This document shows positions 12,240-24,679 of a stretch of DNA of 64,000 nt, piece by piece (position 1 is the stretch's first letter; the number at the start of each line of letters is the position of its first letter). A program made the position numbers and the translations under genes. Origin of the DNA: Talpa occidentalis (lineage: Eukaryota > Chordata > Mammalia > Eulipotyphla > Talpidae); the NCBI RefSeq assembly GCF_014898055.3, contig NW_023601433.1:47797876-47861875 (forward strand), in the 5' to 3' direction. Below the pieces are notes generated by a model. It had not been told where the DNA came from. It worked only from the letters and a program-made list of their open reading frames with translations, and searched no databases.

Positions 12240-12745
12240 TGCCTATCATTTTTTAAACATTGGAATTATTTAAAAATTTTGGTTTTTAGTTTTTGAGTAA
12301 GCAATTCTAATACTAGTAATTTCATGTATGAAAATAATTAGTGGGTATAAGGATTTATATATAGGACATTCACTGAAACTTTATTTTTAATAGTAGAAAA
12401 TTAAAAACAACCAAAATTCCCAACAAAGGGAATTGGCTAAATTACAGAATACTGGAACACCCATATGGTAGAACACATTGCAACCATTAGAAATCATGTT
12501 CTTCAACAATATTTAAGGACATGCATGATGAAGCTTGTAAGTTGTTAAAAAAAAGTTTAAAAATAGTAATTACCATTATCCCAATTTTGTAATATATCTA
12601 TATAGAGTCATAGAAAGGAACCTGGAAGAATAAGCGTCAAAACTTTAACAGTGGTTCTTTTGTAGATGATGGGATTATTAGTTATGCTTTTCTGAATTTT
12701 CCAAATTTCTATAATGAATATGTATTACTGTTGTAATCAGAAAAA
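12240..12745 (+). mobile_element. Ancient L1 3' fragment
   Basis: Diverged sequence with landmarks of an old L1 3' end: 'caaagggaattggctaaatt' near 12425, 'gaacacattgcaaccattag' near 12472, 'aactttaacagtggttcttt' near 12640, and 'ttttccaaatttctataatg' near 12697. Subfamily not determined. Confidence 0.6.
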
Positions 12746-12865
12746 GCTCACAAGTGTCATTTGAAAATATGCTTCCTTCTTTGGAACAGTTTTGTTATTC
12801 TTGAAATGACTGGCTCAGATGTTTAACACTCCCAAAGTGCTAGCATGAAGAGGGTTACACTAGAT

Positions 12866-13860
12866 TGACTTCAATAAATATTTACTGAGTGCAGGTTGTG
12901 TGTAAGTCACTGTTCTGGGAGCTTGAGGGAGTGGTGTAGATGGAAGGGAGGAAATAAACTACAAAAGTGAATAAGCCATGGTCCCTGTCCCCAGAGAGGA
13001 CAGTGCTTGGGAGGTGATAGCAGAGGTTTTCAGACTCTTGTGGTGTGACAAATGAGGCAGAAAGGCTATGAACTAAGGCCATGTTTGGGAATGTAGTGAA
13101 CATGTAATCTAGTTATTAAACATGCACATATCCTGAAGATTGGACAGTAGTAGCATGGAGTTGAGGGGATGAGACAAGAAGAGACAGAAAGATCAGAAGA
13201 AAAAAATGACAAAGCAGTTCAAAGAGATGACAGTGGCACAGTCAAGGACAATGACAATCAAAGTCTTGAATAGTGGTAAAAGTTAAGGTGTATTTTGAAT
13301 GTTGCACTGATAGAACTTGCTGATGAATGGGATATTAGCAGTAAGGAAAAGAAAGGAATCAAATATGACTCATAGGCTTTGGACTGAGCAACTGGGTGAA
13401 GGGTGCCAGTTACTAATATGAAGAACACTAGGATTAATGCATGTTTGGCTTATAGTGCAAAATAAAAAGTTGTTTTGACTGCATTAGGGTTATGATGCCA
13501 ATTAAATAATTAAGTGAAGAGGTAAAGTGCACTGTTAGATCTTTGAGTGTGAAGATCAAGGGAGAAATGTAAATCTGATAATCAGCTCATATGCCTATGG
13601 CGTTTAAATTAAATCCAGGGACTGAATGAGATCACTTAGGGAGAGAGTCATTGGAGAAATGAACATGTCAAGGACTGATCTCTTTGGCACTCCAGTGCTT
13701 ATAGTTGAGCAGTGGAAGATCTAGCAGATCTGCCTGAGAAGGAATAAAAAACCAGGAAACTGTGATGTCCTTATGTGAAGAAAATCATTGAGGGATGAAG
13801 GAATAGTCAACTCAGTAAGCTGCCGAGGTCAGGTTAATTACCTTAGGATACTACGAATAT
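12866..13860 (-). mobile_element. L2 retrotransposon remnant
   Basis: The sequence at 12868-12985 is the reverse complement of the L2 3' end (caataaatatttactgagtg, 'cactgttctggg', 'gtccctgtccccagagagg'). The region 13560-13850 is the reverse complement of L2 reverse-transcriptase sequence: read on the minus strand it carries degenerate traces of the 'hSLLLETLSSLGF' and 'GVPQGSVLGPLLF'-type region. Frameshifts throughout. Tens of millions of years old by family knowledge. Confidence 0.6.
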
Positions 13861-13864
13861 GGAA

Positions 13865-14169
13865 GGCACTTTAAATTCTTTTTTTTTTTTTTTTTAAAGA
13901 TTTATTTATTTATTTATACAAGCACTGGGTACAGTCAGAAGTGTGGGAGGGTGAGAGAATTCACCAGAGTCAGAGCGGAGAGCAGAGCAGGCCGACTGAT
14001 GAAATACACTGCTGAGGGGAGCAGCACGGGCTGCAGGAGAGGTCTGTGCGCCATGTGGGACCCTCGCCGGCAGCCAGGGATCGAACCTGCGCTGCAGAGG
14101 CTATGGGCAGCTTCCCAACCCAGCGTTCAACCGCTGCACCACCGGGGAGGCCCGGCACTTTAAATTCTT
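13865..14169 (-). mobile_element. tRNA-headed SINE (type II) with perfect 16-bp TSD
   Basis: SINE body 13881-14153 on the minus strand. Its tail side reads 'acaagcactgggtacagtca', diagnostic of type II, and the head is CCACCGGGGAGGCCC. A perfect target-site duplication ggcactttaaattctt flanks it at 13865-13880 and 14154-14169. Internal CpG sites are still present, which suggests a young insertion. The tRNA-like B box is seen as GATCGAACC on the plus strand near 14080. Confidence 0.92.
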
Positions 14170-16230
14170 AAAAAGAAGTACATTGTATGAATATAAAGTT
14201 ATAGCATAAAATAGAATAATCCCCACACCTCCATTTTAAGTCAATGTGGATATAATAAATAAAATCTAGAAAAATACAGAGGAGAAGAAGGGGAAAAATT
14301 ACCCTAAGAAACTTGTGATGAAGATTTTGAATATTTTTCCTTGAAATCTTTCCTTACACATAGAAGTTTGGGTTTTGTATTTTCAATAGTCTAAATATAT
14401 GGAACATGTCATTTTATACCCTGCTTCTTTTACTCTCTCGTGTCATATCATTCTTTGAAACATTTTAATGACAACATAAAAAATGCACATATTCCATTTG
14501 TCTAGATGCCAGGAATAGCACATGCAACTGAAGTGAGTTTGTGTTATTCATCAGCAAAGCTCCGTACCTATTTCCTCCTATTAGAGTCAGTCAAATAAGA
14601 GATTCACTTGACATCAACAAAGATAATTAACAAATGACAGAGCCCACCAATGGAGTGAGGATTTTGTATAGTTTCTATATAGTTAATTACACAATAGAAG
14701 AACAGTTGTTTTCCAATACTGCAAGCAAAATTTATCATATTTTTGCAAAAAAAAAAAAAAAAAAAAAAAACAACCCACAGTTTCTTCTTGGTTGGAGTAG
14801 GTGAGAATGCTGAGTTTTGTTTAGGTATTAGAATAGGTTCTATTAGAATCAAGGCCATATTTCTCCTTTTCTGAGCCTGCAGATTTATTTTTCTGTGTGC
14901 CTTTCATAATTCTATGTTAGGCCCTTGGCTGCTTGCTTCATATAACAGAGTCCTCTTAACCAGGTTGAGAAAATTCTCGTTTTCTGCCTCTGCTCCAAGT
15001 TCACTTTAAGGACCAGATCTTTAACAAACACTCAAGGAGACTTTGCTTTCCTCTATATACACTTCATATCCCATAACATCAGTGACTGCCTGGGAACAAT
15101 TTCTTTTTCTATTTGCTCAGTCCTGAAGCTCTCTCTTTCTCTGAGTATTCTATAGGTTCTTCCACAGCTTTTGTGTGTTTATGGTATACTTTGGTAATGG
15201 GAGGACTTGAAAGCTCAATCTTGACTAGGTCAAAGTGAAAAGGTTTCTACCAATAAGGAGAAGCACAGTTCCTCTTGTCCTACACACCCTGTCTGACTGT
15301 AGCAGTGGCGATGAAGGCAACGGTAAAAAGGAGATGGTGGGGTTAACCTTGTCACTTTTAATATCAAGGGAATGACATATTGACATGCATCTCATTTTTA
15401 AGATTTTTAAAAATGTTATCTGGTTTCAGGATCTAACACATCTGGTCCAACACACCTGTCTTTTAAAATTATTCTTGAGAACACTTTAGCCAACTCACTA
15501 ACCTGTTCAATACCTTTTCCTCTAAAAATAAATTGCATACCCTTTGAACCTTTTCTTTACATTCTTTCTTCCAGGAAATTAGACCATATGTTTTCTTGGC
15601 TTGGAGTATCTATCCTTGAGTTCTCTTTTCACAGCAGATGAGCAGCTTCCAACTACCCTTGAAATGCAGAAAAGGTCCAGGCATTTATAGGAGGCCAAGG
15701 GGCAGAGAGGCAATCTGGTGAAAATGGAGGTGCAAATAGAATGCATGCTTCCGTGAAGGTTCAGTGTATAGTGCTCTTTTATTGCATTTTGAGATACTGC
15801 AATCTATACTTGTTAGCAGATGGAGCAGGACACCATCTTTTTGGGATGCTCATTTGCCGCAAAAATTGCCAAGTATCAAGACAAATAGGTGTACTGTTAC
15901 CCTTTTCATCTCTTTTGTGGAGGGAAAAACCTTACAGGACTCATGATGGTCCATGTAGTGCCACCTAGGATGCACTGCTCTCATAAAACAAGACACTGAT
16001 GCTTTGTTCACGTCAAGGCAAATGTTCTGACATTTTTTTTTTTATGTTCTTAAACAGTAGTAAATATTGCAAATTAGATATTCAATGAAATAAATGTCGT
16101 AAAAATAAATTTTAAGGATTCCAAATGGTAGAGAAGTCACCATTAGAGTGGCATCTTGTATACCTTGATATTACCCTTTCTGCTACTTCTTGGGAGTTGT
16201 GAGATTATAATGTAGATCCTGTATTTAGTC
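14170..16230. other. Non-coding stretch with a pure A tract
   Basis: No supported gene or recognisable repeat. An A tract of about 24 bases lies at 14747-14770. Short frames at 15741-15968 overlap in two phases and match nothing that I recognise. Confidence 0.5.
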
Positions 16231-16239
16231 AAACAGACT

Positions 16240-16650
16240 TCATTTTATTTCTAAGCTGCCATGTTGAGACATCTAAGTGAAATGTAAGCAGCCTGACTTA
16301 GCCATTTGTTGACAACAAATATATAAGAGATCATATGTTGACCGTGGCAGCTGACCACCACACTGTGACCTCTTCTCTGGAGACTTGCCAAATGGACCTA
16401 TGTACTAATCCATAAATTTCACAAGTGGCCTAATCTCAAACGATATATTCTTGTCTGATCCTTTAAAACTCCCCTATTCCCTGATCTTGAGGGTACATAC
16501 CTTAGGACTGCGCCTTGGCCTAGGGATCCAAGTTTGTTTCCTATTTTCAAATAAATGCCCTATTAATTATATATTATTTATTTTTGTTACCATCTGATCA
16601 TTTCTCTGGAGTTGACAATGAACAAGTTAAATAAACTTTATGTCTCAGTT
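16240..16650 (+). mobile_element. Possible old LTR
   Basis: The spacing resembles an LTR: a TATA-like atatataagag at about 16318, then 'ctgaccaccacactgtgacc', and an AATAAA at about 16551 within 'ttcaaataaatgccctatta'. I did not find termini or target duplications, so this is tentative. Confidence 0.3.
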
Positions 16651-19258
16651 TCTTCATTTGTTTTTTGCCCCATAGACCAGAGCTGTGCTGTACCAAACTG
16701 TGTTTCCAGTGAGAAGAATCCCTGAATTCCAACCTCAGCAGCCTCATGTAGTCTAAGTGTGACACCAAGGGCTACAATCCTAAACCCAGGGCTCTGGGCA
16801 GTCACCATAGTTAGGTGAGGACTGTTGCCCTCATCTTCACCAACAGTCCTCTTAAAATTTAACTTTATACTGTTTATGATTGATGATTAGGTGAATCTTT
16901 ATTGAACAGGTAAAATACAGTATTGAGAGCTCAGGAATTTACAGAAACATCCAACTCTATATTTGATTATGATCATCTTGTTTTGTCCTTTATCCTTGAG
17001 TAAAGGATAAAGGGTATTGAAGTTTCTCAGAATGTACTATAAATCAGAGGGGCAGAGAGAATATGGAAGAGAGGGCCCCTCAGGAGGAAATATTCAAGTT
17101 AATTTGTGTGGAAAAGGCAGCACATGGCATCCTGGAGTACCATGTGGCTCCAATCAGACCATGGTGGCTGTTAGCACTTTGTTTTTTTAAACTGAGTTGC
17201 CTTTCTGTTTGTGTGGGTATGTTTGGCATGACACCATGCCAAAGCATTTGTTTGAGATATTTCAAACATAGCAATTTAATGAGTGGCAATAAAAATATCT
17301 TTATTCAAGCAATGTCTTCATTTATTCATATAGTATATATATGTATTCATATTTTGTGGCGTTTTGGATGTGAAGCAATTTGAGTTCCGAGTGTAACTGC
17401 AGAAACATGCACCATGGGGAAGTTGGCAGGAAAAAAAGATGGGGGCTGCTGTTATAACATTGCTGCAGATGGCAATGCCTTTAAAAACACTTTGTTTAGA
17501 AAGATTGCATTTTTGAGGTACTATGGTACCATCCGTATAGTTTACCTGTAGGTTTTCTCATCAGGCAGTGGTGAAGGTATGTAATTTTCTACTAATATAT
17601 CCATTCAATTGTGTTATACTTTATACTGCAAACAGATTGCCTTAAGAATTTTTTTAAATGCAATGTTAGCTGAAGGATGGTAATATATTTTTAATTCTGA
17701 AAGAGTAGGTTGAATTTTTTGAAAATTATCATATTAGACAAGGACTACACTGGAATTGTGCCATTGCTAAAAAGACTTATACTTATTATTCCCATGTATG
17801 CCATCATCACTCAGCCCTAGCCATGTATCAAGTAGTTAGATAATGCTGGAAGCATAGATCATTTTGTAAAATGAAGAGTAAAATCAATTAATCCTTAGTT
17901 GTTTTTCAGAGATTTTAAAGGTTTGGTGTTATCTGGGACAATTCAGGCAATTCATTGAGGGTTTTTTAGGTATCTCTTGAATAACTTATGTATCCATGAT
18001 GAGAAGATAAAGGCGATTTTCCTGGTGGCCTGACTGCACAGGATTTGGAAAACTGAGAATTGTCTCTTCTCAATATTGAGGGGATCCCTGGAGGACATGA
18101 GGATAGTAGTGCTTAGACTAAGCAGGAGAAAAAACCTGGTCTTAGCTGGAGCAATGAATACCCATTCCAGGAATTTGGGAATGAGACTGTAGTTATTTTA
18201 ATAGTCTTCATTTATAACCAAAATGGTCTAGAGACAGAACAACATTTGAATAGTTGGTAGCATTTTCTAAATTTGTACCCATCAAAATATGATATCTAAA
18301 AGATATTGAAAAAGAAAAAACATAAGTGGAGGTATATATTTTCAAATAAATTTGGGAAATGCTGTCTCTTAGGTTCTCTTTTTGGTATAATCAAATTAAC
18401 ATTAACATATGAAAGACTCAAGAACCAAAGGCAATGAAGAAATCAATTTTACCTTATATAAGATTGTGTTTTCTAAGATAATTTAACTTTTACTAATATA
18501 GCCGTATATTAGAATCTTATGGAAAGTTCTCTGAAAAGTAATGTACTATGTATTTCATTTGAAGTCAGGAATAAACAAGAATATTTGATATAATTCTGCA
18601 GAACTTCTTGCCAGTGCAATAAATTGAGGAAGGAATTTGGTAGAGGGAGGTTTAACCACTCTTGTGGAGAAATTAAGTAATCATTATCTGCAGAAATGCC
18701 AAGATAATGAGTTGGAAGGATTTTGCATATAATATTGAATACTATATAAGGTAGTTACAAAATAATTACCCAAACCAAAGCTTTCTTGTACACCAGATAA
18801 AATGGCAATTCCATAAAAAATATATTTGGGAAAAATATTATAATTCATAACAAGGTAACACAAGTCCTAAAAGTTAGCTTTGCAAGAACTACATGTGGTT
18901 TATATGAGGAAGAATAAATATTACTGAGGGGGCATAGTGGAAGTTGTGAATAAATTAAAAGGCAAGTCTTGTTTCTGGTTAAAGAGAACAAATGTGCAAA
19001 TTATCAACTGTCCATATACTCATTTAAAGATTGAACTCAATCCTAATCAAATCACAATAGATTTTGGATTTTGAACTGATCTGGAAAAATTCCACAGGTT
19101 ATCCAACACAAGAGATTTCCTTCCTTAGTTTTTTCTTTGTCTATGCACATCGCATTATCTCTCTGCCATCCAGGTAAGTATCATTTTTGTCTCCTGATTG
19201 GTCTCCTTTACAAAGATTGCTCTATGAGCCTCAATTCTTTCTCTTAAACAATAATAAT
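16650..19258. other. Non-coding stretch, nothing assigned
   Basis: AT-rich sequence without a recognisable gene or young repeat. The 106-codon frame at 17063-17383 has no motif that I recognise and its composition looks random. Confidence 0.5.
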
Positions 19259-19259
19259 A

Positions 19260-19554
19260 AGAGGACTATCTGAGGGCCTCCCTGGTGGCGCAGGCAGTTG
19301 AGTGCTGCACTGTGAAGCTGTCCGCAGCCTCTGCAGCACTGGTTCAATCCCGGCCTGCTGGCGAGAATCCCACATGGTGCGGCAGACCTCTCCTGTCTCG
19401 CCCGCTGCTCCCCTCAGCAGTGTATTTCATCAGTCTGCCTGTTCTGTTCCCACTCTGTCTCTGGTGAATCCTCTTACCCTCCCGCACATCTGGCCTATAC
19501 CCCGGTTCTTGTATAAATAAATAAATCTAAAAAAAAAAAAAGAGGACAATCTGA
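19260..19554 (+). mobile_element. tRNA-headed SINE (type I tail, intermediate head)
   Basis: SINE 19274-19540 on the plus strand. The head is GGGCCTCCCTGGTGGCGCAG with A-box-like TGGCGCAGGCAG and a B box GGTTCAATCCC near 19341. The body ends 'cacatctggcctatacccc', then a GTATAAATAAATAAATC tail. Target duplications agaggactatctga (19260-19273) and agaggacaatctga (19541-19554) differ at one base. The head resembles type II (TTGAGTGCTG) and the tail type I, so it may be an intermediate. Confidence 0.9.
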
Positions 19555-19956
19555 ACTTGAACTCTACTAATTAAAATTCTTCCATAAATTATTTCTGTTA
19601 AAAATAGAAATAAGTTGTGCTGTACAGAGGCAATTTCCATTGACCTAGTCAGTTGCATCTCAGCTTATTTGCCAAACCATTCCATGCTCTGGGCACTGTG
19701 GCTTTAGTTTCCTAAATGCTAGTCTGTTTCCAGCTTTATTATCTTCACTTTTTTTTTAATTTTTTAAAAATTTTTTAAATTTTTTTAAATTTTATTTTTA
19801 TATTCCCCATACAATAGCAACCCCCTTATTTTGACTCCAATCCCTCCCTCCCTGCCCCCCACCCCCTATAGAGTGTCTCTGGTTCATAGTTGTTTGTTGA
19901 TTTTGATTTTCACTTTCTTATAGTTATTCTTTTTCCTGGTCCCTTATTTAAGTTTT

Positions 19957-22900
19957 CTAGATTCCTGCTATGAGTGAGACCATCCGGTATTTTTCTTTTT
20001 CTTTCTGGCTTATTTCACTGAGCATGATCCCTTCCAGCGCCATCCATGTTGCTGCAAATTGCATGTGTGTCTCTTTTTTGAATGCTGAGTAATATTCCAT
20101 GGTGTATATGTACCACATCTTCTTGATCCAGTCATCTATTTTTGGGCATTTGGGTTGTTTCCAAACCTAGCTATTATAAACTGTGCTGCTATAAACATAG
20201 GGGTGCAGGTGTTCTTTGGAATTGATGTTTCTGTGTCCTTTGGGTAATACCTAGGAGTGAATTGCTGGATCATATGGAAGCTCTATGTTTAGTAGGTCCA
20301 GAAATCTCCACACAGCTCTCCACACTGGTTGGACCAGGTTGCACTCCCACCAACAGTGTAGAAGAGTTCCTTTTTCTCCACATCCTCGCCAACATTTGTT
20401 GTTGCTAGTTTTTTTAATATGTGCCATTCTCACTGGTGTAAGATGGTATCTCATGGTAGTGTTGATTTGCATTTCCCTGATTACAAGTGATGTTGAACAT
20501 TTTTTCATATGCCTGTTGACCATTTGCATTTCCTCTTCAGAGAAGTTTCTTTTTAGCTCTTCTGCCCATTTTTTGACTGGATTCTTTTCTTTGCTTTTGT
20601 TGAGTCTCATCAGCTCTTTGTAGATTTTTTGTGATCAGTCCTTTATCATTAGTGTTGTGTGCAAAATGTTCTCCCAGTCGGTGGGGTTTCTTGTTTTTTG
20701 TTATTGTCTCTTTGCTGTGCAGAAGCTCTTTAATATTGATGTAGTTCCAGCTGTTTATCTTTGCCTTCACTATCACTGCTTTGGGTGATGTGTCTGTAAA
20801 GATGTCTTCGATGTGCATATCATGTAGTGTTTTGCCTATATTTCCTTCTATGTATTTTATGGTTTCAGGTCTTATGTCTAGCTCTTTAATCCATTTTGAG
20901 TTGGTTTTTGTGTATGGTGTGAGGTAGTAGTCAAGCTTCATTCTTTTGCATGTAGCGACCCAGTTTTCCCAGAACCATTTATTGAAAAAAAATGTCTTTG
21001 CTCCAATGCATAGTCTTTGCTCCTTTGTCAAGATTAGTTGACCATAAATTGTGGGTTTATTTCTGGATTTTCTATTTGATTCCATTGGTCTGTATGTCTG
21101 TTCTTGTTCCAATACCATGAGTTTTGATGATTAGGCTTTGTAGTATATGTTGAAGTCTGGGAGTGTGATGCCTCCATTCCTTCTTTTTTTTTTCAGTAGA
21201 GCTTTGGCTATTCGGGGTTTTTGTGATTTTCATATGAATTTCATCAATAATTGTTTATTTCTTTGAAGAATGACATTGAAATTTTGATTGGAATAGCATT
21301 GAATCGGTATATTGCTTTTGGTAGGATGGCCATTTTAATAATGTTTATTCTTCCAATCCATGAGCAGGGGATGTCTTTCCATTTCTTTGTGTCTTCTTCT
21401 ATTTCTTTTAACAGTGTTTTATATTTTCTTTGTATAGGTCCTTTACCTCTTTTGTTAGATTTATTCCAAATATTTGATTTTTTTTGTTTGATAATAAAGG
21501 GATGGTTTTTTTGATTTCTTCTTCTTCAGATTTTATTGTTTGTGATAGGAAGGCTACTGACTTTTGCATGTTGATTTTGTATCCTGCCATTTACTGAACT
21601 GATTGATAAGTTGAATTAGTTTTTCTGTGGAGTTTTTGGGGTTCTCTATGTTATTATCATATCATCTGCAATAGTGATAGTTTGACTTCTTCTTTCCTAT
21701 TTGGATTCCTTGGATGTCTTTCTCTTGTCTTATTGCTCTGGCTAGGACTTCCAGTATTATATTGAAAAGCAGTGGTGAGAGTGGACATCCTTGTCTTGTT
21801 CCAGATCTTAATGGAATTGCTTTCAACTTTTCACCATTGAGGATGATACTGGCTGTTGGCTTGTCATAGATGGCCTTTATGATGTTGAGGTATGTTCCTT
21901 GTATCCCAAGATTTTCAAGGGCTTTTATCATGAATGGGTGTTGCACTTTGTCGAAAGCTTTCTCAGCATCTATTGATATATCATATGGTTTTTATATTTC
22001 TTTTTTGTTGATGTGTTGGATAATGTTGATTATTTTCGGATGTTAAACATCCTTTGTCCCTGGAAGAATCCTACTTGGTGTGGTGAAATTATCTTATGGA
22101 TACATTGTTGGATTCTGATAGCTAAAATTTTATTGAGGATTTTGCATCAGTGGTTCATTAGGAGATTGGCCTGTAGTTTTCTTTTTTGTGTGTCCTTATT
22201 CGGTTTTGGTATTAGTGTAATGTTGGCTTCATAGAATGTGTTTGGTATTGTCCTTCCTTCTCAATTTTTTGGAGAGTTTTTGAAGGATAGGCACTTTCAT
22301 CTCTGATCTTTGGTAGAATTCATTTGTAAATCCATTAGGTGGGCTTTTGTTTTTGGGGAGGTTTTGATTACCATTTCAATTTTGCTTGTAATTGGTCTGT
22401 TTAGGTGTTCTATTTCTTCTTTATCTAGCTTTGGGTGATTGTAGAGTTGTAGGAATTTGTCCATCTCCTCTAGATTGTTGTACTTGTTTCCATATAACTG
22501 TTCATAGTAGTTACTGATATTCTTTCTTTTTCTGCTGTGTCCGTTGTGATTTCCCCTCTTTCATTTATGATCCTGTTTATTTGTGCTTTCTCCTTTTTTC
22601 CTTTGTGAGCCTGGCTAGGGGTTTGTCTATTTTATTGATTTTTTCAAAGAACAGTCTTGGTTTCATTGATCTTTTGGATTGTTTTTTTAGTTTCAAATTT
22701 CATTTATTTTCTGCTTTGGTTTTTTATTATTTCTTTTCTTCTGCTGGTTTTTGGTTTTTTTTGTTGTTCTTTTTCTAGATTTCTGAGTTTCGAGATTAGG
22801 TTGTTTCTTTGAGTTCTTTCTTGTTTTTTGATGTGAGCTTCTTTGCTATATATTTTCCTCTTATTACTGCTTTTGCTGCATCCCATACATTTAGGATATT

Positions 22901-23737
22901 AGTGTCCTCCTTGTCATTCAATTCAAAGAATTTTTTAATTTCTTCTTTGATCTCCTCGTTAGTCCAGTGGTCTTCCAGTAGTGTGGTTTTTAATCTCCAT
23001 GAGGTAGGAAGTTCCTTGCTTCTTTTTATGGTTTTATTTCTAGTTTGATGCCTTCATGGTCAGAAAAAAATGGTTGGTATGATTAATCTTGATGTATCTG
23101 TTGAATGTTTGTCTTTGTGCCCCTATGTGATCGATCCTGGAGAATGATCCATGTGCGCTTGAGAAAAATATGTACTCCGTTTTTTTTGGGTTTAGTGTTC
23201 TATAGATGTCTGTTAAGCCCAAATGCTCTAGGTCCTTATTTAGAGCTTTAGTTTCTTTACTTATTTTTGTTTGTTGATCTATCCATTGTTGATAGTGGTG
23301 TGTTGAAGTCTCCACTACGTATGTGTTTTCTCTGATGTCTGTTTCAGAGAGGACAACAGTTGTCTGATATATGGTGCTCCTTCGTTTGGTAAGTTTATGT
23401 TAATGAGCATCATTTCTTCTTGAAGTGTTGTCCCCTTGATCATAATGTAGTGACCACTGGGGTCTCTTTTTATTTTTTTGAGTTTGAAGTCTGTTTTATC
23501 TGATATAATATAGCTGTTCCTGCTTTCTTTTTTGGTCCATTTGCTTGTAGGATTGTTTTCCATCCTTTAACTTTAAGCCTATTTTTATCTTTTTAGTAGC
23601 TAAATGTGTTTCTGGAGACAGCAAAAGGTTGGGTTTTGTTTCTTAATCCAGGCTGCAACTCTGTGTCTTTTTATTGAAGAGTTTTAGTCCATTTACATTT
23701 AGAGTTAATTTGATATGTTAGCATCTGTATTTGCCAT
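19957..23737 (-). pseudogene. L1 ORF2 (endonuclease/reverse transcriptase), broken
   Basis: The region encodes L1 ORF2p in pieces of several frames. From the N terminus: an ATG at 23735-23737 followed by the endonuclease start, shifted almost at once; endonuclease pieces (23040-23563); the reverse transcriptase with [20 protein letters not shown] (21662-21946); then the C-terminal region with LTPYTKTNSKWIKELDIRPE (20537-21118) and the cysteine-containing CWWEC segment (20251-20610). The catalytic Ala-Asp-Asp codons are present in the DNA near 21660 but out of frame after the loss of a base. Total 3.78 kb fits the family's roughly 1,270 codons. Normally it nicks DNA and copies L1 RNA at the target site. 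Confidence 0.88.
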
Positions 23738-23799
23738 TGTGTTTGTCTTTCCTTTGATTTTATTTATTTATTCTTTTAATAACTTTTTTTTTTTTTTTG

Positions 23800-24673
23800 G
23801 TCTTTCTTTCGTTGTTATCATCCCTCTGAGGTTCTGGCTTTAGGATTCCTTGTAGTATTTTTTTGGAGTGGGGGTTTAGTCGTAATGAAATTCCGGAGTT
23901 TCTCTTTGTCTGGGAAGGTCATATTCTTTCTTCAAAGAGGAAGGAGAGCTTTGCGGGATAGAGTATTCTTGGTTGGCATCTGTTTTTGGAGTCTGTTGAT
24001 TATGTCCCTCCACTCTCCTTGCCCGTAGTGTTTCTTCAGAGAAGTCTGATGTCAGCCTGATTGGTTTTCTTTGAATGTTATCTGTCTTTCCCTCTTGTCA
24101 GCTTCATTATTTTTCCTTGTCTGGATTCTTGGGAGCTTTACTATTATGTGTCTTGCTGTGTTTTTTCTTTCGTCATGGAAGTTTGGTGTTCTTCTTGCTT
24201 CTTGTATATCAATTTTCAGCTCTTTCTTCGCATTTGGGAAGTTCTCTTCAATTATATCCAGAATATTTTCTCTGTTCCTACATCTCTCTCCTCTCCTTCT
24301 GGAATTCCTATAACTCTTATATTTCTTTTCCTCATGGAGTCAGATAGTTCCCAAAGTCTTTCTTCGTTCTTTTCCTTCGTACTTCTCTTTCCTTTTCTGT
24401 TTTGTTTTTTTATTTCTGTGTCTTCAAGAGTACTTATTCGTTCTTTCTTTCAATCTATTCTGCTTTCATTGCTTTTCCAGAGTTCTTAGTTCCTCCATTA
24501 TTCTTTGATCTCTTGCATTTCTTTACTTCCCTCTTTAGGGACTCAATTTCATTCTTCTGACCATTGTTGTCCTTTTTTAGGGACTCAATTTCATTCTTCT
24601 GACCATTGTTTTCCCTCTTTAGGGACTCAATTTCCTTCTTCTGATCACTGTTTTCCTTTATGACTTCTGCCAC
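23800..24673 (-). pseudogene. L1 ORF1 (RNA-binding coiled-coil protein), broken, repeat-expanded
   Basis: The visible N-terminal open part (24455-24673, 72 codons) is a charged coiled coil made of three units of 14 residues close to NGQKNEIESLKREN. Downstream on the minus strand, in shifted frames, the conserved C-terminal RNA-binding domain is recognisable (PIRLTSDFSEETLRARR-like sequence near 24010-24070, and LRNFITTKP-like sequence near 23870-23900). ORF1p trimerises through the coiled coil and coats L1 RNA. I cannot say where the original start codon is; 24673 is only the first ATG of the open piece. Confidence 0.75.
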
Positions 24674-24679
24674 TTTTTT

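Noticed and set aside
13951..14163. Open frames on both strands
   Set aside because: They are SINE sequence; the same frames recur at every SINE in the window.
17063..17383. 106-codon frame with hydrophobic stretches
   Set aside because: No recognisable motif, opposite frame also open at 17080-17289, and no exon signals.
24061..24489. 142-codon hydrophobic frame on the plus strand
   Set aside because: It is the antisense of L1 ORF1; the hydrophobic character comes from the complement of A-rich coding DNA.
24455..24673. Regular repeat that might look like a small CRISPR or minisatellite array
   Set aside because: The 42-bp period keeps the reading frame and encodes the L1 ORF1 coiled coil; there are no spacers.
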